Below the pieces are notes generated by a model. That model saw nothing but the letters and a program-made list of their open reading frames with translations. It was not told the origin of the DNA and searched no databases. Shown piece by piece: positions 1-12,272 of a stretch of 64,000 nucleotides of DNA. The stretch lies in NCBI RefSeq assembly GCF_001522545.3, contig NC_031770.1, positions 106,556,130 to 106,620,129 of the forward strand, given 5' to 3'. The stretch comes from Parus major. Taxonomy: Eukaryota; Chordata; Aves; Passeriformes; Paridae. Position 1 is the first letter of the stretch. Each line of letters opens with the position of its first letter. The translations under genes and the position numbers were made by a program.

Positions 1-2730
1 AAAGGAGAAAAATTGCAGATGACATCGCTGCAGACTGACATAGAAAACAGCAATTTATGTATTTCCCAGGGGAAAAAAAGGGAAGATTAGGGAAGGCTGT
101 GCCTCCCTATTAAAACTGCAGCTGCACATTGCCATTGCAATGCTACACTTGCAAATCAATTCTTGGAAAGATACCTTGATTTTTATTGCCCCACAACACC
201 TATGGAATGAAGGGACAGGAATAGATGAGGTGGCAAAGTGCACCCCTTAGTGGGAATTGTTGCAGCCACCATCCCAGACCTGCCTGGGAGCTCTGAACAG
301 ATTGTTCATGCTCTCTGCTACTCACTGGGATGCCCAGACCCAAAAACCTGCAGACCTCAAACCTGATTCTCTGTTGTCTTCTTCTCTGGATGCAATAATG
401 TGTTGGAACAGGACAAGTCTACACAAGGGTAAATGTGGGGATTCAGTGTGAAGCCTGTGGGTCTCACTGGAGTTCCCCTTCAGGCCAGCAAAGAAATCCT
501 CTGAAACTGGACTCTGAGCCACACCTGAGCCATCTCCAGACCAGGATTAGTTTGGCTCAGAATTAATATTTTCATTGCTAAAATGAATCTATCACTCCTG
601 TATGCTGGAAATGTAATGTTCTCCAAGGTTTACCACAACAAAATGATGTTATTCTTTTCTGTGTGTTCCTGCCTGTGTTGTGCCTGGTACACAGAGCAAA
701 TAGATGCCATTTAGTTGCTGTGGAAGTTTTAAATCCTGTTCATCTCCCCTAACTTTAGTTATCAACCATGCAGACACACATATGAACCACTTAACTCAAT
801 ATGAACTATTTAAAGTGGGGGATGTTCCACTACCTGGAAAGAAATGCAGCTTTGCTGGTGGTGCCAGTACTGCTCTATTTCAAATACCTACCTCAGGCCA
901 GGAGGAACCAGCTCTGTTCCCTTCATTTGACTATAAAATACCCTTGACCAGTTCAGACAACTTTATCTACAGACAAATTCTGCTCCCTGTGTATCAAAGG
1001 ACAGTTTAATGTTCTTGTATGATTTGTTTTATACTCCACTGAGAAGGGCCACTCAGGACAATAAAGTATGGCAAAAAAATAAAATACAACAGAAAAAGGA
1101 GGCAAGAGATCTTACAACAGAGGATATCCAGCTAGCTCAGTCTGCACACAATTAATAATAATAAAAAAGCTGTTTTCTGTCACTGTCTTGACCATAAGGC
1201 ACCACAACCTCTGCCAAAGTAGCCACTGAAGTCCACCTGCAGTGGGCTCAATCCCTCTCTACCCTCTCCACCCTCTCCACTTTGCTTTTTGACCTTAGAG
1301 CAAAGTAATTGTATTAATCCAGAGAAAACCCATGGCTCCATCTAGAGGGAATAAGGAAATACTGGAGCTTCTGGATTGTGGTGTTTCATCTCCTTCTGTG
1401 AGGAGTGAGGATCCTTCAGTTACCTGAAGGATCAGATGGACATGGAGATAGGGTGGAGGGAAATGGGAGGGAAGGTTTTTGAGACTGGAGAGTGGGAGAG
1501 GGAACTGTGAGAGGAATAAAATAGATCAAATTACTTTCTCTGTGGCTGCCTGCAATCAATAGTGCAAATGGCTCAAGGATTAGATTTGAAACAATCTGTC
1601 TGGAGATGATGGAAATGTTGCAGGCAAGAAAATTCCCATGAAAGTCATCCTCTAAAGATGTGCCAACCTCTTGAAAAGTCTGGAAAGTCTCTCTGTTTTT
1701 TTCCAGCTCTTTCACCTCCAAAATCTTACTGAAAGAATGATTTCCTCCAGCAATTCTTCCCACCCATACCCTGTTGTGGCCCTTTTCTTGCCAAGGTACA
1801 AAACATATTTTCACCTTTCTAAGAAGCTCTGTTATAATTAAATACTGTGGCCAATCTCCAAAATTAGGTGTCGGAAATTCTGTGGTGCGAAAACCAGTAA
1901 GATGATCAGGATCAGCTGATATCTTGTGTTTATGTCCAGTTCACAAATGAGTGATATCATCTGTGCTTGGCTGCTTCTCAGAGCTTGTGCTCTCAGGATA
2001 AATGTTGTTGGTGAGTGACCCTACACTGTGACATGGGTCATCCTCATAGCTCTGTGCACTGAAAGCTGCTGTGGGGTGCTGTAGTGTAGTGAACCCTGTG
2101 TAGATTCTGTCTGCAGCCCTTTTCCCGTGGCAGTGCCCCTGTTCTGGTGTTTTGGGAAGGATCCAGTGTGGGCCCCACTTAGCCAGGAGAAGCCCAGATC
2201 AGGGGTGTGCCCAGATCAGACCGGGTGTGTCTGGGTTAGCTCAGGACATTTCAGCCCTGTCCACAGCAAACGTGAACCTTTGAACCTGGCAAGAGTCACT
2301 TTGTCCAGAGCTTCTCTGCAGAGCTGTGCTGAGCCTCCCGTCCCTGTGACGGCCCAGAGACACCACAAAGGGCTGGTGCAGAATGCTCTGTGCTCCTGCC
2401 TGGGCCCATCTCCGTGCACCAGCCCAGCTCCAGCAGGTGCAGTGGGGCTGAGAAAGCCAAAGGCCCTGCCTGTGAACAGACCTGAGCCCCTTCTGCTGGC
2501 CAGCTCGTGTAACAGAGAAACCACCTTCATCACAAGGGGGTGAGGAGGCTGGCAGGGCCCAGAGAGGGTGGCAGCAGTTCTAGGGGTCACTTCTGCATCG
2601 CAGGAAGTCACAGCTTCATGTTGGCACCCCAGCTTTCAGCCTCGGTGTGCTTTGTGCTGGTGCTGACCTCCAAAAGCTCTGACCAAATGGAACAATACCA
2701 CAGACACACAAAAACTCTTCAGACATAAAA
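1..2730. other. Unique sequence, no gene recognised
   Basis: No repeat family or coding gene is recognised here. An ATG-initiated open frame of 101 codons lies on the plus strand at 704-1009, and an AATAAA hexamer follows at 1060-1065; the peptide resembles nothing I know. A pyrimidine-rich short repeat (accctctcc units) sits near 1258-1280, and a perfect 10-bp hairpin lies at 1410-1433. From about 2100 to 2660 the sequence becomes GC-richer, so stop codons thin out and overlapping open frames appear on both strands (for example 2127-2543 plus and 2216-2611 minus). Those frames have no recognisable domain and are best read as chance. Confidence 0.6.
1410..1433. other. Perfect 10-bp inverted repeat (hairpin)
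   Basis: The arms GATCCTTCAG (1410-1419) and CTGAAGGATC (1424-1433) are exact reverse complements around the 4-base loop TTAC. It is not followed by a T tract and has no obvious role; a chance hairpin is possible. Confidence 0.7.
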
Positions 2731-2990
2731 TCATAGAATCATAAAGGTTGGAGAAGTCCTCCAAGATCAAGTCCAACCTTTGACCAAATACCCCTGTGCC
2801 CTCTAAACCATATCACGAAGTTCCACATGTACTCATTTTTTGAACACTTCCAGAGATGGAGACTCCATCTCCTGCCTGAGGAGCCTGTTCCAATGCTTTG
2901 CCACTCTTACAGTGCAGAAATATTTCCTAATATCCAATCTGAACCTCCCCTGGCACAACTCGAGGCCCTTACCCCCTGTCCTATCAGACA
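2731..2990 (-). mobile_element. CR1 LINE 3' fragment, minus strand
   Basis: The block opens with TCATAGAATCATAAAGGTTGG, the reverse complement of a CR1 3' terminus. It continues with the standard CR1 3'-region text: 'ttgaacacttccagagatgg', then 'cctgttccaatgctttgcca', then 'tttcctaatatccaatctga', then 'cctggcacaact'. It stops near 'ctgtcctatcag', so the copy is 5' truncated as is normal for CR1, which is primed from its 3' end. Only the 3' untranslated and terminal part is present, so it cannot move by itself. Open frames on either strand here (2827-3079 plus, part of 2995-3561 minus) are by-products of the repeat. Confidence 0.9.
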
Positions 2991-5169
2991 TCTTTCAAAG
3001 TACGAGAGGGAGCAGGGGAATTGGTAGGATCTGGAGGATTCTCCTGCAGCGTGTGTTGATGTTTGTGTTTGTGGGTTGATGTGGTGAGGCTGCATCGCCA
3101 CACGATGGCATGAGCTCTCTTCGGCCCTGGAAGGGAGCACAGGCGCTGGAGCTGCTGCTCCCCAGCACTTGGCTGTCCCTTGAACAGCAAGGATGCAGTT
3201 TGCAAAGGCACAGGCAGCTGCAATTCCAATCAGAACTGCGGCTCCACTTTAGGAGTGTACAGAGACTCCAGTTCTGGCTAGATGAAAATATGAACTCCAC
3301 GGAAATATTGCTGAGCTGACATGAAATGTTCTGGTGTGTGTGTGCACTCAGATCTTTTCTGCACCTGCTCATCAATGGTATGCTCAACACCAGGAGAATT
3401 ATGAATATATTCATTCCAATCCTACATTCATTTGTTTTGGTTTCATTCCCCCACAGTCTTGCTGATTCAGGAAAAGTCTTTTGAACGTGTGTTAAATAGA
3501 TCTTTGCACAGAGGGGTTTTGCTGCTTTGGTCCCACTGCAATGTGTCAAATGAGAAGACACAGTCAGGAAAGCACAAGCTGCTGAAGAATGTTGTAAAAG
3601 TTTTGGTGCTGGAACTAGTTCTGATCTTTGGCATCTGTCTACTGAAGTTGATTTAGAGATACTCCTATATCTATCATTTTATTTTGAGATGCTGCAATAA
3701 ACTTCACTTCATGTGCTCAGGATGAGACCTGGTATTTTTCAAATGAGAAACTGCAGTTTCATCACTATAAAAACATTCCATAGGAACCGTCCATTCGATT
3801 ACTTTTTACTCAGAAAAAGCACACCAAAGCCAATGTTCTCAATTCCAACTATTATTGGCAATGTTCTTGGAATGGAACCCTGCAATTTTTTCTATTCCCA
3901 AACGATTTCTAAAAAATTTTCATTTATCAGTTAAGTTCTAAATGTTAACAGTAGCCTTATTTGCCTATTTAGGTAGGCTGGAATGAAAAATAGAGTGATG
4001 TTTAAGAGTTTGATTCCCAAGTAAAAAGGGAGGGAAAGGGCTTTTTTCTTTTGCAGGAGAAAAAAAACCCACATAGTTTTCAGGGCAGTTTTCATTCTGA
4101 GACTGAAACTGTGATGAAAAGTGTTTTATGAAGATTGGGTGTGTATTACAGAGCCTGAGAAAGCAAATCACTCTTCTCTCCTGAATTCAACAGCAGCAGA
4201 ATGAAACACAGCAGGTTTCAGTACTGACCACTCACCACTTACTGCAAGAGCTGGCAGCCTCAGCAAATCTGGGAAGTGGGAAGGGACTGGTTTTTCCAGC
4301 TATGTAGCCAGAGTGTATGTTTAACCAGATTTGTTCTTAGCTTTGTTAGGAAATATCTACTTTTTTTCTACTTAACATTAGCTGTGATCTTGAATCCAGG
4401 TCCAGCCAGCCATCATCACATTCACCCTTGCATTCTTTCAAAGCTTCATCACATTAAAAACCCCCTTTAAAATTCATGTATTTGCTGGCTCACCAGAGAA
4501 GATGACTTGGAGAAAATTGATTACAGGGAAATGCATTGAAAGAAGCAATTAAAAAGCAGTTCAGTGCCATTATGGAACTTCTTCCAAGTGCAATTCTTCC
4601 TGCATGAAAAGCCTATGATGAATGAATTGCAGAAATGTCATCATATTATACTGTGGTATAATAATAACAGGACCTGTGGAAAAGTTCCGGTAATGCTGAT
4701 ATTGCCTTGGAACAAATATAAAGTAGGTAACACACAGGAGTCCATTTCACCCCATTTTTTATGATTCTATGGAGTTCTACAAGTTTAAAATGTAAGAATA
4801 ACAAACCAAGCCAAATACTCATGAGCCATAGCTGTAGGTAGTAAATGAAGTGGGGACTCTTCATTTTCACTCACATGGCTAATCCTTTGAACTCCCTGCT
4901 TTTCAAAAGCAATGGCCATGTCCAAACTTTGTGACATCAAAGATGGACCTTGGTCTGTGCTAATCTTTTCACAGTGTAAACATATCTCTGGTAAGAATAA
5001 ATAATAAATGCTTAGAAAGATAAAATAAAAAGAGAAGAAATACTGAGGGTACTTCCCCTGTTGATTTCACCCTGGGTCTGGCAATCTGTGGTTTTGTGAT
5101 GTAAGGAACAAGATGGATTTGGTATCTGCTTCATGTTTGAGTCCTAAACAGACCTGCAGCTGCTAATTC
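2991..5169. other. Unique sequence, no gene recognised
   Basis: No repeat or gene is recognised. The 188-codon minus-strand open frame at 2995-3561 begins just beyond the CR1 copy and shows no domain. Several overlapping frames in the same place (2984-3229 minus, 3110-3319 plus) argue that this is a stop-poor stretch and not a gene. The rest is AT-leaning with short A or T runs. Confidence 0.6.
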
Positions 5170-5232
5170 TTATTATAAGAATTATTATATTATATATATA
5201 TATATATATATAATTATTATTATATTCTTAAT
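5170..5232. repeat. AT/ATT microsatellite
   Basis: An uninterrupted TA dinucleotide run sits near 5190-5213 and is flanked on both sides by TTATTA-type repeats, giving a near-symmetrical AT-only tract. It is likely length-polymorphic. Confidence 0.9.
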
Positions 5233-8200
5233 AGTAGAATTAAGTGCTGAGTCTTTAACAGCAAGCTTGTTGCTGTGATTAAAAGATTTTCCTGTTTACT
5301 GAGAGCTATAGTCTGGGTATCACTTTTGCCACTCTTCCTTCTAGAACCACGGGCCACGTGTCTTATGGGGTCCATGTGTTTTCCTTGGCAGTTCTGGTGT
5401 CCAGGCTGTCACCATAACCTCTTGACTACATCCCTGTTCTTGTTCAGGAATCCTAATCCAGCTGCACCATTCAATGTTCAATAGGCTCCTGCAAACACTT
5501 TTTTCCTCCAGGGTATTGCTGCTGTTACCAGACTGGATTTCTCTTTGAATTCTTTTCTAAGTCCAGGCATCTCCTTCCCCATGACATAGTAAACACAGGG
5601 GACAATTAAAGTAATGTGTGAGATTTACTTACAAACTGGTAAAGTCACAATGCAGAAAGGGGAATGGAGTCACTGACTCTACTGCCAACTTGTAAATAAA
5701 TAATTCCCAGTAAAATGGAAGGCAACACATGTTGATATAGAAGATATTAAACAGGAAATACTTATTAAAGTAGTGTTTTTAAGTCCTTCTTCTCGCTTTG
5801 ATTTAGGTATGTATAAAAAAAGTTAGAGTCATGTAAAAATGCTGCTTTTGGATACAGACAAGTTGGCTCATTTTTCCATTTGCATAGAGAGGAACTAGAG
5901 AAAGGAGCTTGCTTTTTTATTAGAATTGTGTTGTTTATTGTTTTCAGCTAGGATGGGCAACATCTGATCTCCTCAGTCTGAAGTTCTTCAGGTTCAGAAA
6001 CTCCTTTTTCAGCTGGAAGTGCCAAAACCATCCAACTATTAACCAAAACATCTGCAGGAACTCCCTACTTCCTACTACATGAAACCATGAAGACAGGACC
6101 ACAAAATTTATGGGGAGTGAGTGAGAATAAGAGGTGAAAATTTGGTCATAAGTTATATTTGGGAAATGGAAGTCTCTTTTATTAAAGATTTCTAAATAAA
6201 AATGCATGGGGCTCCTTGAGGCTTATGAGCGCAGATAAGAGAGGCAGCGGCCAGGAGATGTGGCATGTTGTGCAGCAGCCTCTGACTTCTCCTTTGGGAG
6301 AATTTTTTGGGTACAGTGGCACAGGAACCATCTGAGTGTGTCTGCTGCTGCCAGGTAAGGACAAGGACAAGGTCAGGGGAACCACAAGGCTCTGGAACCG
6401 AGGGAGCTCGAAGCTTCTACAGAGAGTAGTCAGTAGTCTGGCCTGGAGTGCTCGCAGATTTGATTCAGCTGCCACTGAGAGGGGACACCAAGCAGCCTCT
6501 GAGCTGCTCCTTTCTCCAGGATGCACTACATTGTGTGCATTCAGAGCCACACATGGAACCCTTCTTGCTTGGCATAGGAAGAACCAGGTTGTGAGCCATC
6601 TAACACAGGCTGTGCAAGCCATAACCACCCAAGGGACCCCAATCATCTCACCCTTTCTTCTCATCAGCTCCTGGCTCTTACAGAACCATGAACACAGATG
6701 GTGATAGGATATACCTCTCTTTGCACTGCAACTGCTTGAGTTTTACCTTTCCTTTTGATATCTTCTTATAACAAATGTGCAGTTCTTGAGTTGCCCTGTT
6801 TGTTTCTAGGTGACCATCAGGTGCTCAAATCCTCTGGTCTGCATTGAGAAGGAACATTATGGATGTCTACAAAATGACATTTCTGACTTTAGCAGATGGG
6901 CAGGTTTTGTAGTTGGTCCAGAGATGGCATTTCTCATATTTAGGAGGACTCAGTTCATATCATGAATTAGTGATGCTATTGTACATCTTACAATATTTTA
7001 CATAATTAAACGTGACGATGCCATTTGATATGGACAATTAAGCTCGTATTTGTGAGCAAAGTGTAATTAACAGTATAGACACTGTGCCATTTTGGAATTT
7101 GCTTTCAGTGAGTCTAATTACTTCACATAGCTATAACACATCTGAAAGTTTATCTTTAATTTAGTTCTATCCTTTGCAATTAAACCTTTTAAGACAGCTA
7201 GATTAAAAACAGAATGTTAAAACATGAAGACTGCTAGAATGCATATCCAAAAGCTCCCAATTTTTAGGCTGTTTCAATAACAGATACTGCAAAAAAATTA
7301 TACTCTTTGCAGAAAATGCATTTTATGACTTTATAGAGAAACATTTTTCTTTGGAAGATCCTGGGGAAATGGACTTCCTGAGTCATATTCTGTGTCCCTG
7401 ATTTCTTCTCTGTACATCTAAATGTTTCTTTGAAATCACTGAAAGATTTATCTCAAAGTGTGCACCAAACTTGTTTTCCTAAAAATTAAGGGATATCTAT
7501 AGCTGCTCTGACAATTCATTGATGAAAACTTGGGGTATTTTACAGATGTATTTGGAGTTTTAAATTAAACAGTACCTGGGGCTGGGTATTTGGACTTGAT
7601 AGTCCAATACATTTAGGAAAGACCCCTGATATTTTCTCATGTGATTCCTGTGCATGCTGAGGAGTTATTTGCTGTACATCATCCATAATAAGCAATTTGG
7701 TTGCATTTATCCTTTTTATTTGTTTATTTTTTTGATATAATGAGAATTTAATAGCTTGTCTGTGGTTGTACTGGGCCAGTTAAGGCAATGTCACTAATTA
7801 TTTCAGAAGCACAGATGTCAGCTGCCTCTCATGACAGTGGGCTTCCTTACACACTCAGCTGATGCCATAGAGCTTGATAGGTTGAAATGCAAGTCTGTGC
7901 CAGGAGATGCAGAACTATTGATTCAGCTTCTCCATGACTTTAATCTCAATATTCCTAAATTAGGGCATAGCTGAGAATGGCATTATAAAGAACTAGCTGT
8001 TGTTTTTGTCTTACATAATATTATTGAAACATACAGGCCAGAGTCTTTCAGACTGTGTGAGTTTTAAGCAGAGGCTCAGAGAGTCAGAGCACTCTGTCCA
8101 CCCACTGCTCCAAAGAATGCTTGTAGGAGTCTGCTAATCTAATGAATCTAAATGTTTTCAGTTTAAATGTCTACATCTGAGCTGATTTTCTAGGCTTCTT

Positions 8201-10950
8201 TTACAGATACTGGAGAAAAGCAAGTACTTCTAATCTCCTTCCTTCTCACTTAAATTTCCAAAACAGCCCAGATGACTCACAGGCCATTAAGTGCATATTT
8301 ATGAGAAAACACCAGAAAAATTAACTGAGGGAAACTAGGCTGGAGCTGATTCCTGGATGTCATTTAGAGCACCCCTCTGCTCAAATCCAAGACTAACTGC
8401 AATGTTAGATCTGGTTGCCAGGGGCTCTCTATGAACTGTTTTTTGCTGGCCTAGAAAAGGGAGTGATTAGCTCAGATGTGGATGCTCATATTGCACATGT
8501 CCTCATGCAGGCAGAGGAACTCTTTCCCCTCTGGCTGTTTTTGTGTGTGTGCTTGATGAGAGCTCAGATGGCCTAGTCTTCTAGCAGCTGTCAGGAACAT
8601 CTGGAGCACAATTAAAATTAGAAGAAAAACTGTGATGCTAAATAAGGGAAAGCTATATATCAGCCCACCAGAAAAGTGCACAAAGTTGAACTAGTTCCAA
8701 AACAATTTACCAAAGAAACACCTCTCTCTGGAGAAGACACGTTCAGACCTTTTCAAAATGCACTTGGTGTGTCAAGTGCAATGATTTAGGGATGTGATTG
8801 AGTTTGAAATTTAAACTAAATTTAAACAGTTGGAAGTTTAGTGTCTAAATTTAGCTACTGGCATAGGGGTGTGTATAGGGTCTCCAGAGCACTGGCTGGT
8901 GTCTCCCACATCCTTCCATGATCCTGGGTGTCTTCAAAGGCCACCTAAGGTGTTTTGATATTGACTTGTGTATATTTCCACCCACCTGCCACACTTTTTT
9001 AGTTGGCATCTTTCATAAGGACCATAATTTCTCTGAGAACTGAAAACTGCCCCTGGAAAATGCTCCCTCTGGATTATCCACAGTACGAGCTGCAGGAGGG
9101 TGCACTGAACATAAAGGTTTCCCTCCTGAGACCAACACAGCTAAGCAGGGTGTCATAATAATGGAACTGAAGTCCTTAGGGACCTTCCACTATTCCCTGG
9201 GAATTAAAAAAAAAAAGAAATTAAAGGCTTAGTGGAAGCGTCTGTGAGAAGAAATACAGCAGATATCAGTGCCATTGAAAATTTGCCTACTGGTTAGTGT
9301 GGGTCCAGTCCCTGTACTGCTTTGAGTCTTCATTTGCCTTTAAATTAAATTGAGATGACAAAATTTCTAAAGGCTTTTTGATTCTTGAATGGCAAAGGTG
9401 TGCAAGAGCTGAGGAAAATTGTTTAATGCTTAAAATAGGAAAATAGGAAAGATTTTAGTTCAAACTGCTTCTGGATCTTTTGAAAAAAGAAATTTCTGAA
9501 AAATAAATGCAGGGTAATTGAAAGAAAATTATGTTACCAAAATTTTAGAATAAAATAGAGAATCATCAAACAACCAGGAGAGCAAAGGCAGTTGTATGAC
9601 TCCAAGTAAAGAAACCACTCAGTTAAATAAAAAATTCATCTCATTTTTAGCTCAAAATTTTGCTTGTCTGATAAACAAATAATGTCACTTTTAATTTATA
9701 AAAATATTAATGGGATGTGATTGCAGAAATGACATTTCCATGCTAACTTCTCACTATATTTATGAATGTGAAAAACTCTGCTGGGTTTTTTATGAATCTG
9801 GATCAACAAGAACTGGTTAGAAAGAATAAAAGAAACAAGATACACAAGCAAAATATTCCAATTTTTTTTTACATTAGGGCCTCCAGCACACTCAAATATC
9901 TAAAGTACCTGCTCAGTTTTGAGGGTTCTATTCTCATCCCCGAAATTCAGAAGTAATTCTGTTGATATTGATGGAACAAGATGATACACCATTGTCACCA
10001 GGTGAGCTATGGGACCAGATCTTTATACAGAATTTTTTTTCCCCACTTTCTTCAGTCCCATAATTTCATTTGCCAAATGTAGTAAGGTCCTCATAGAAAA
10101 AAGGTTGATGCACCAGTGGGATGAAAGCAGACAGTGAATTTAAAACTGTCTGAATGGCCATGCTCAGAGGATGGTGATCAGTGGAACAAAGTCTTGTTGG
10201 AGTCAAATAACTAGATTTTTCCCTATTTTCAATGCACATATAATTTAAAACATATAAAGAATACTATTAAAATCAGTCAAAATTCCTTCAGTATTTAAAA
10301 TTATACATGTTTAAGTGTTTTGGATGAAAGAGCAATTCCAGATTAATGGGAAGATAAAGCTCAGCTGCACAGTGACACTTGGACAGGATATACAAAAATT
10401 GCCTAATGAATTTATTGTGGAACAGAATACACTGCAATATCTGAATAAGGAAAGCAGATTTCATGACTGCCACAGAATCTGAGGCTGCTTATGAAATTCT
10501 AAAATAGAGTGCATTTGAAATGCAGTAATTTTCTTTTTTTAATTGAATACCAGGAAGGAAATGAGTTTTGCTGAAAGCGATCCAGCTATTGGCATGCTTC
10601 TTCAGCAATCTATCATAGCTTTGCAACTTTATTTTCTTGTACAGCACAACATATAAAAAGAAAGCAGAGACATTTATTTACCTCGAGACTTGTCTGAACT
10701 GCCCACACACCAACACTGGAAAGCCAGAGAGCAGTCACCAGTCAGGTTTTGTTATTCTGTGTCTCCTGTCACATATCTGGCAGACCTGTGGGATGTCTTG
10801 GATGCCCACAAGTGTCTTGGATCATGCTAGGGAGCTGTGCTTGAGCAACAGAGTTGAGATCTGTGCAGGTGACAGAAGTTGCTTAGACACTTCCAGTGCC
10901 AGTAGTCACCTGGATATAGACACCTCCATAGAAGGGTCAGTCTTGATGTC
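5233..10950. other. Unique AT-leaning sequence, no gene recognised
   Basis: No transposon family is recognised over more than 5 kb. The region 6230-6690 is somewhat GC-richer and carries a 160-codon minus frame (6182-6664) and a 122-codon plus frame (6336-6704) that overlap; neither resembles a known protein. Two AT-rich blocks with homeodomain-type TAATTA cores and little repeat content (about 6990-7130 and 7735-8045) look like candidate conserved non-coding elements, but this is inference only. Nothing else stands out. Confidence 0.55.
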
Positions 10951-11165
10951 AGAATCATACATTGGTTGGGATTGGAAGACCATCTAGACCATCTTAAGGA
11001 TCATCTTGTTCCAACTCCCCTGCCATGGGCAGGAATGTCCACCAGACCAGGTTCCTCAGAGCCCCATCCAGCCTGGCCCTGGACATCTCCAGAAGTGGTG
11101 AATCCACAACCTCTCTGTTCCAGTGTCTCACCACCCTCCTAGTAAAGAATCTCCACCTGGGCCAT
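10951..11165 (-). mobile_element. CR1 LINE 3' fragment, minus strand
   Basis: It starts AGAATCATACATTGGTTGGG and continues 'ccaactcccctgccatgggc', 'accaggttcctcagagcccc', 'ggtgaatccacaacctctct', 'cagtgtctcaccaccctcc', 'agtaaagaatctccacc'. This is the CR1 3' group whose sense end reads ACCATTCTATGATTC. The element is 5' truncated at about 11160. The open frames at 10637-10987 (plus) and 10994-11176 (minus) run into or through it and are not genes. Confidence 0.92.
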
Positions 11166-11863
11166 TCTGTGCTCATTCCTTCATCTGCAAGCTCTCCAAA
11201 ATGAGCACCTGCCTTTCCAGTGAAAGCAGGAGTGCTTGGACTTCATTGCATTTTTTCCACAAATTCCCCAAGAAGAGCCCCTTCATCCCTGCACTCAAGT
11301 CCTCATTTCAGCTAACCCATTTTTAGGATTTCAAGCAAGGATATTTCTAAAGCAGTGGTTTGTTTTAGAACTCCTGTGATATTGAAGGAGCAGAGAGGTC
11401 CTGCAAATCTCTAGAAATCTCCAGCTACCTGGAGTTATGAAGTTTTTCCAGCTGCTCATCCTTTCTGGGGACTAGAAACTATGAAGTTACATGACAGTGC
11501 TTCTGTGGAACTTTTCAGATTATTGGGTTAATGTTTCATTCTTTAATTTTACCCACCTGTTACCATGCTTATTTGTCCTGCTTCTTATAATACCTATTTT
11601 CAGTTGGTCAGTTGAAGCAAAATGAAACTTTCTGTGCAAATTCCTCCTTTAGAAATATTACATTTCATTCTGTAAATGGAACTAGGTCATGGAGCTTGTC
11701 AATATTTTAAGCATGTTAAGACACAAAGGGATTAAAGTATTAAATACATGCCTGACAAACAAGAACAAAAGAATTACAATAAACTTACACTAAAATATGA
11801 TTTACTTAAAAATACATTTCTTAACCTATAAAATGCATGTAGCTGTCAAGAAAAATGTGGGGG
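11166..11863. other. Unique sequence between two CR1 copies
   Basis: No gene, RNA or repeat is recognised. The sequence is AT-leaning with short homopolymer runs. Confidence 0.55.
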
Positions 11864-11889
11864 TTTTTTGTTTTTGTTTTTTTTTTTTT
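11864..11889. repeat. T-rich low-complexity tract
   Basis: The tract is T runs broken by single Gs, ending in an uninterrupted T run of about 13 bases. Confidence 0.9.
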
Positions 11890-11945
11890 CTAAAAGGTAG
11901 CCTGGTGAATTGAAACAGTAAACCTTTGATTGAAAGTAAACTACT

Positions 11946-12272
11946 GTTCATCCTGGAGAAGAGAAGGATCTGGGAAGACCTGAAGTCCTAAAGAGGCTAC
12001 AAGAAGTCTGATGAGGGTGTTTTACAAAAGGAAAGAAGTGTTAGGATGAGGGCTTTAAATTGAAAAAAAAGCAGGTTCAGATTAGATAATAGGAAGAAAT
12101 TCTTAATTTTGAGGGTGGTGAGTCCCTGGCACAGGGGACACAGAGAAGCTGTGGCTGCCCCATCCCTGGAAGTGTCCAAGGAAGGGGCTTGGAGCAGCCT
12201 GGGATAGTGGAAGGTGTCCCTGCCCATGATATGATCTTTAAGATCCCTTCCAAACCATCCTTTCTATGATTC
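11946..12272 (+). mobile_element. CR1 LINE 3' fragment, plus strand
   Basis: It begins 'gttcatcctggagaagagaa' and continues 'tagataataggaagaaattc', 'gagggtggtgagtccctggc', 'gaagctgtggctgccccatc', 'cctggaagtgtccaag', 'ggaaggtgtccctgcccatg', ending TTTCTATGATTC at 12261-12272. This is the sense version of the same 3' group as the copy at 10951. The end retains the full CR1 terminus and the copy is 5' truncated. The minus frames at 11997-12289 are antisense shadows of the repeat. Confidence 0.95.

Noticed and set aside
2127..2611. 138-codon plus and 131-codon minus frames in a GC-richer block
   Set aside because: Mutually overlapping and unrecognised; expected from the local shortage of stop codons.
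2995..3561. 188-codon minus-strand frame
   Set aside because: It adjoins a CR1 fragment, is overlapped by several frames on both strands and resembles no known protein.
6182..6704. 160-codon minus and 122-codon plus frames
   Set aside because: They occupy the same bases on opposite strands with no recognisable content. An LTR origin was considered, but no terminal TG/CA boundaries or target duplication were found.
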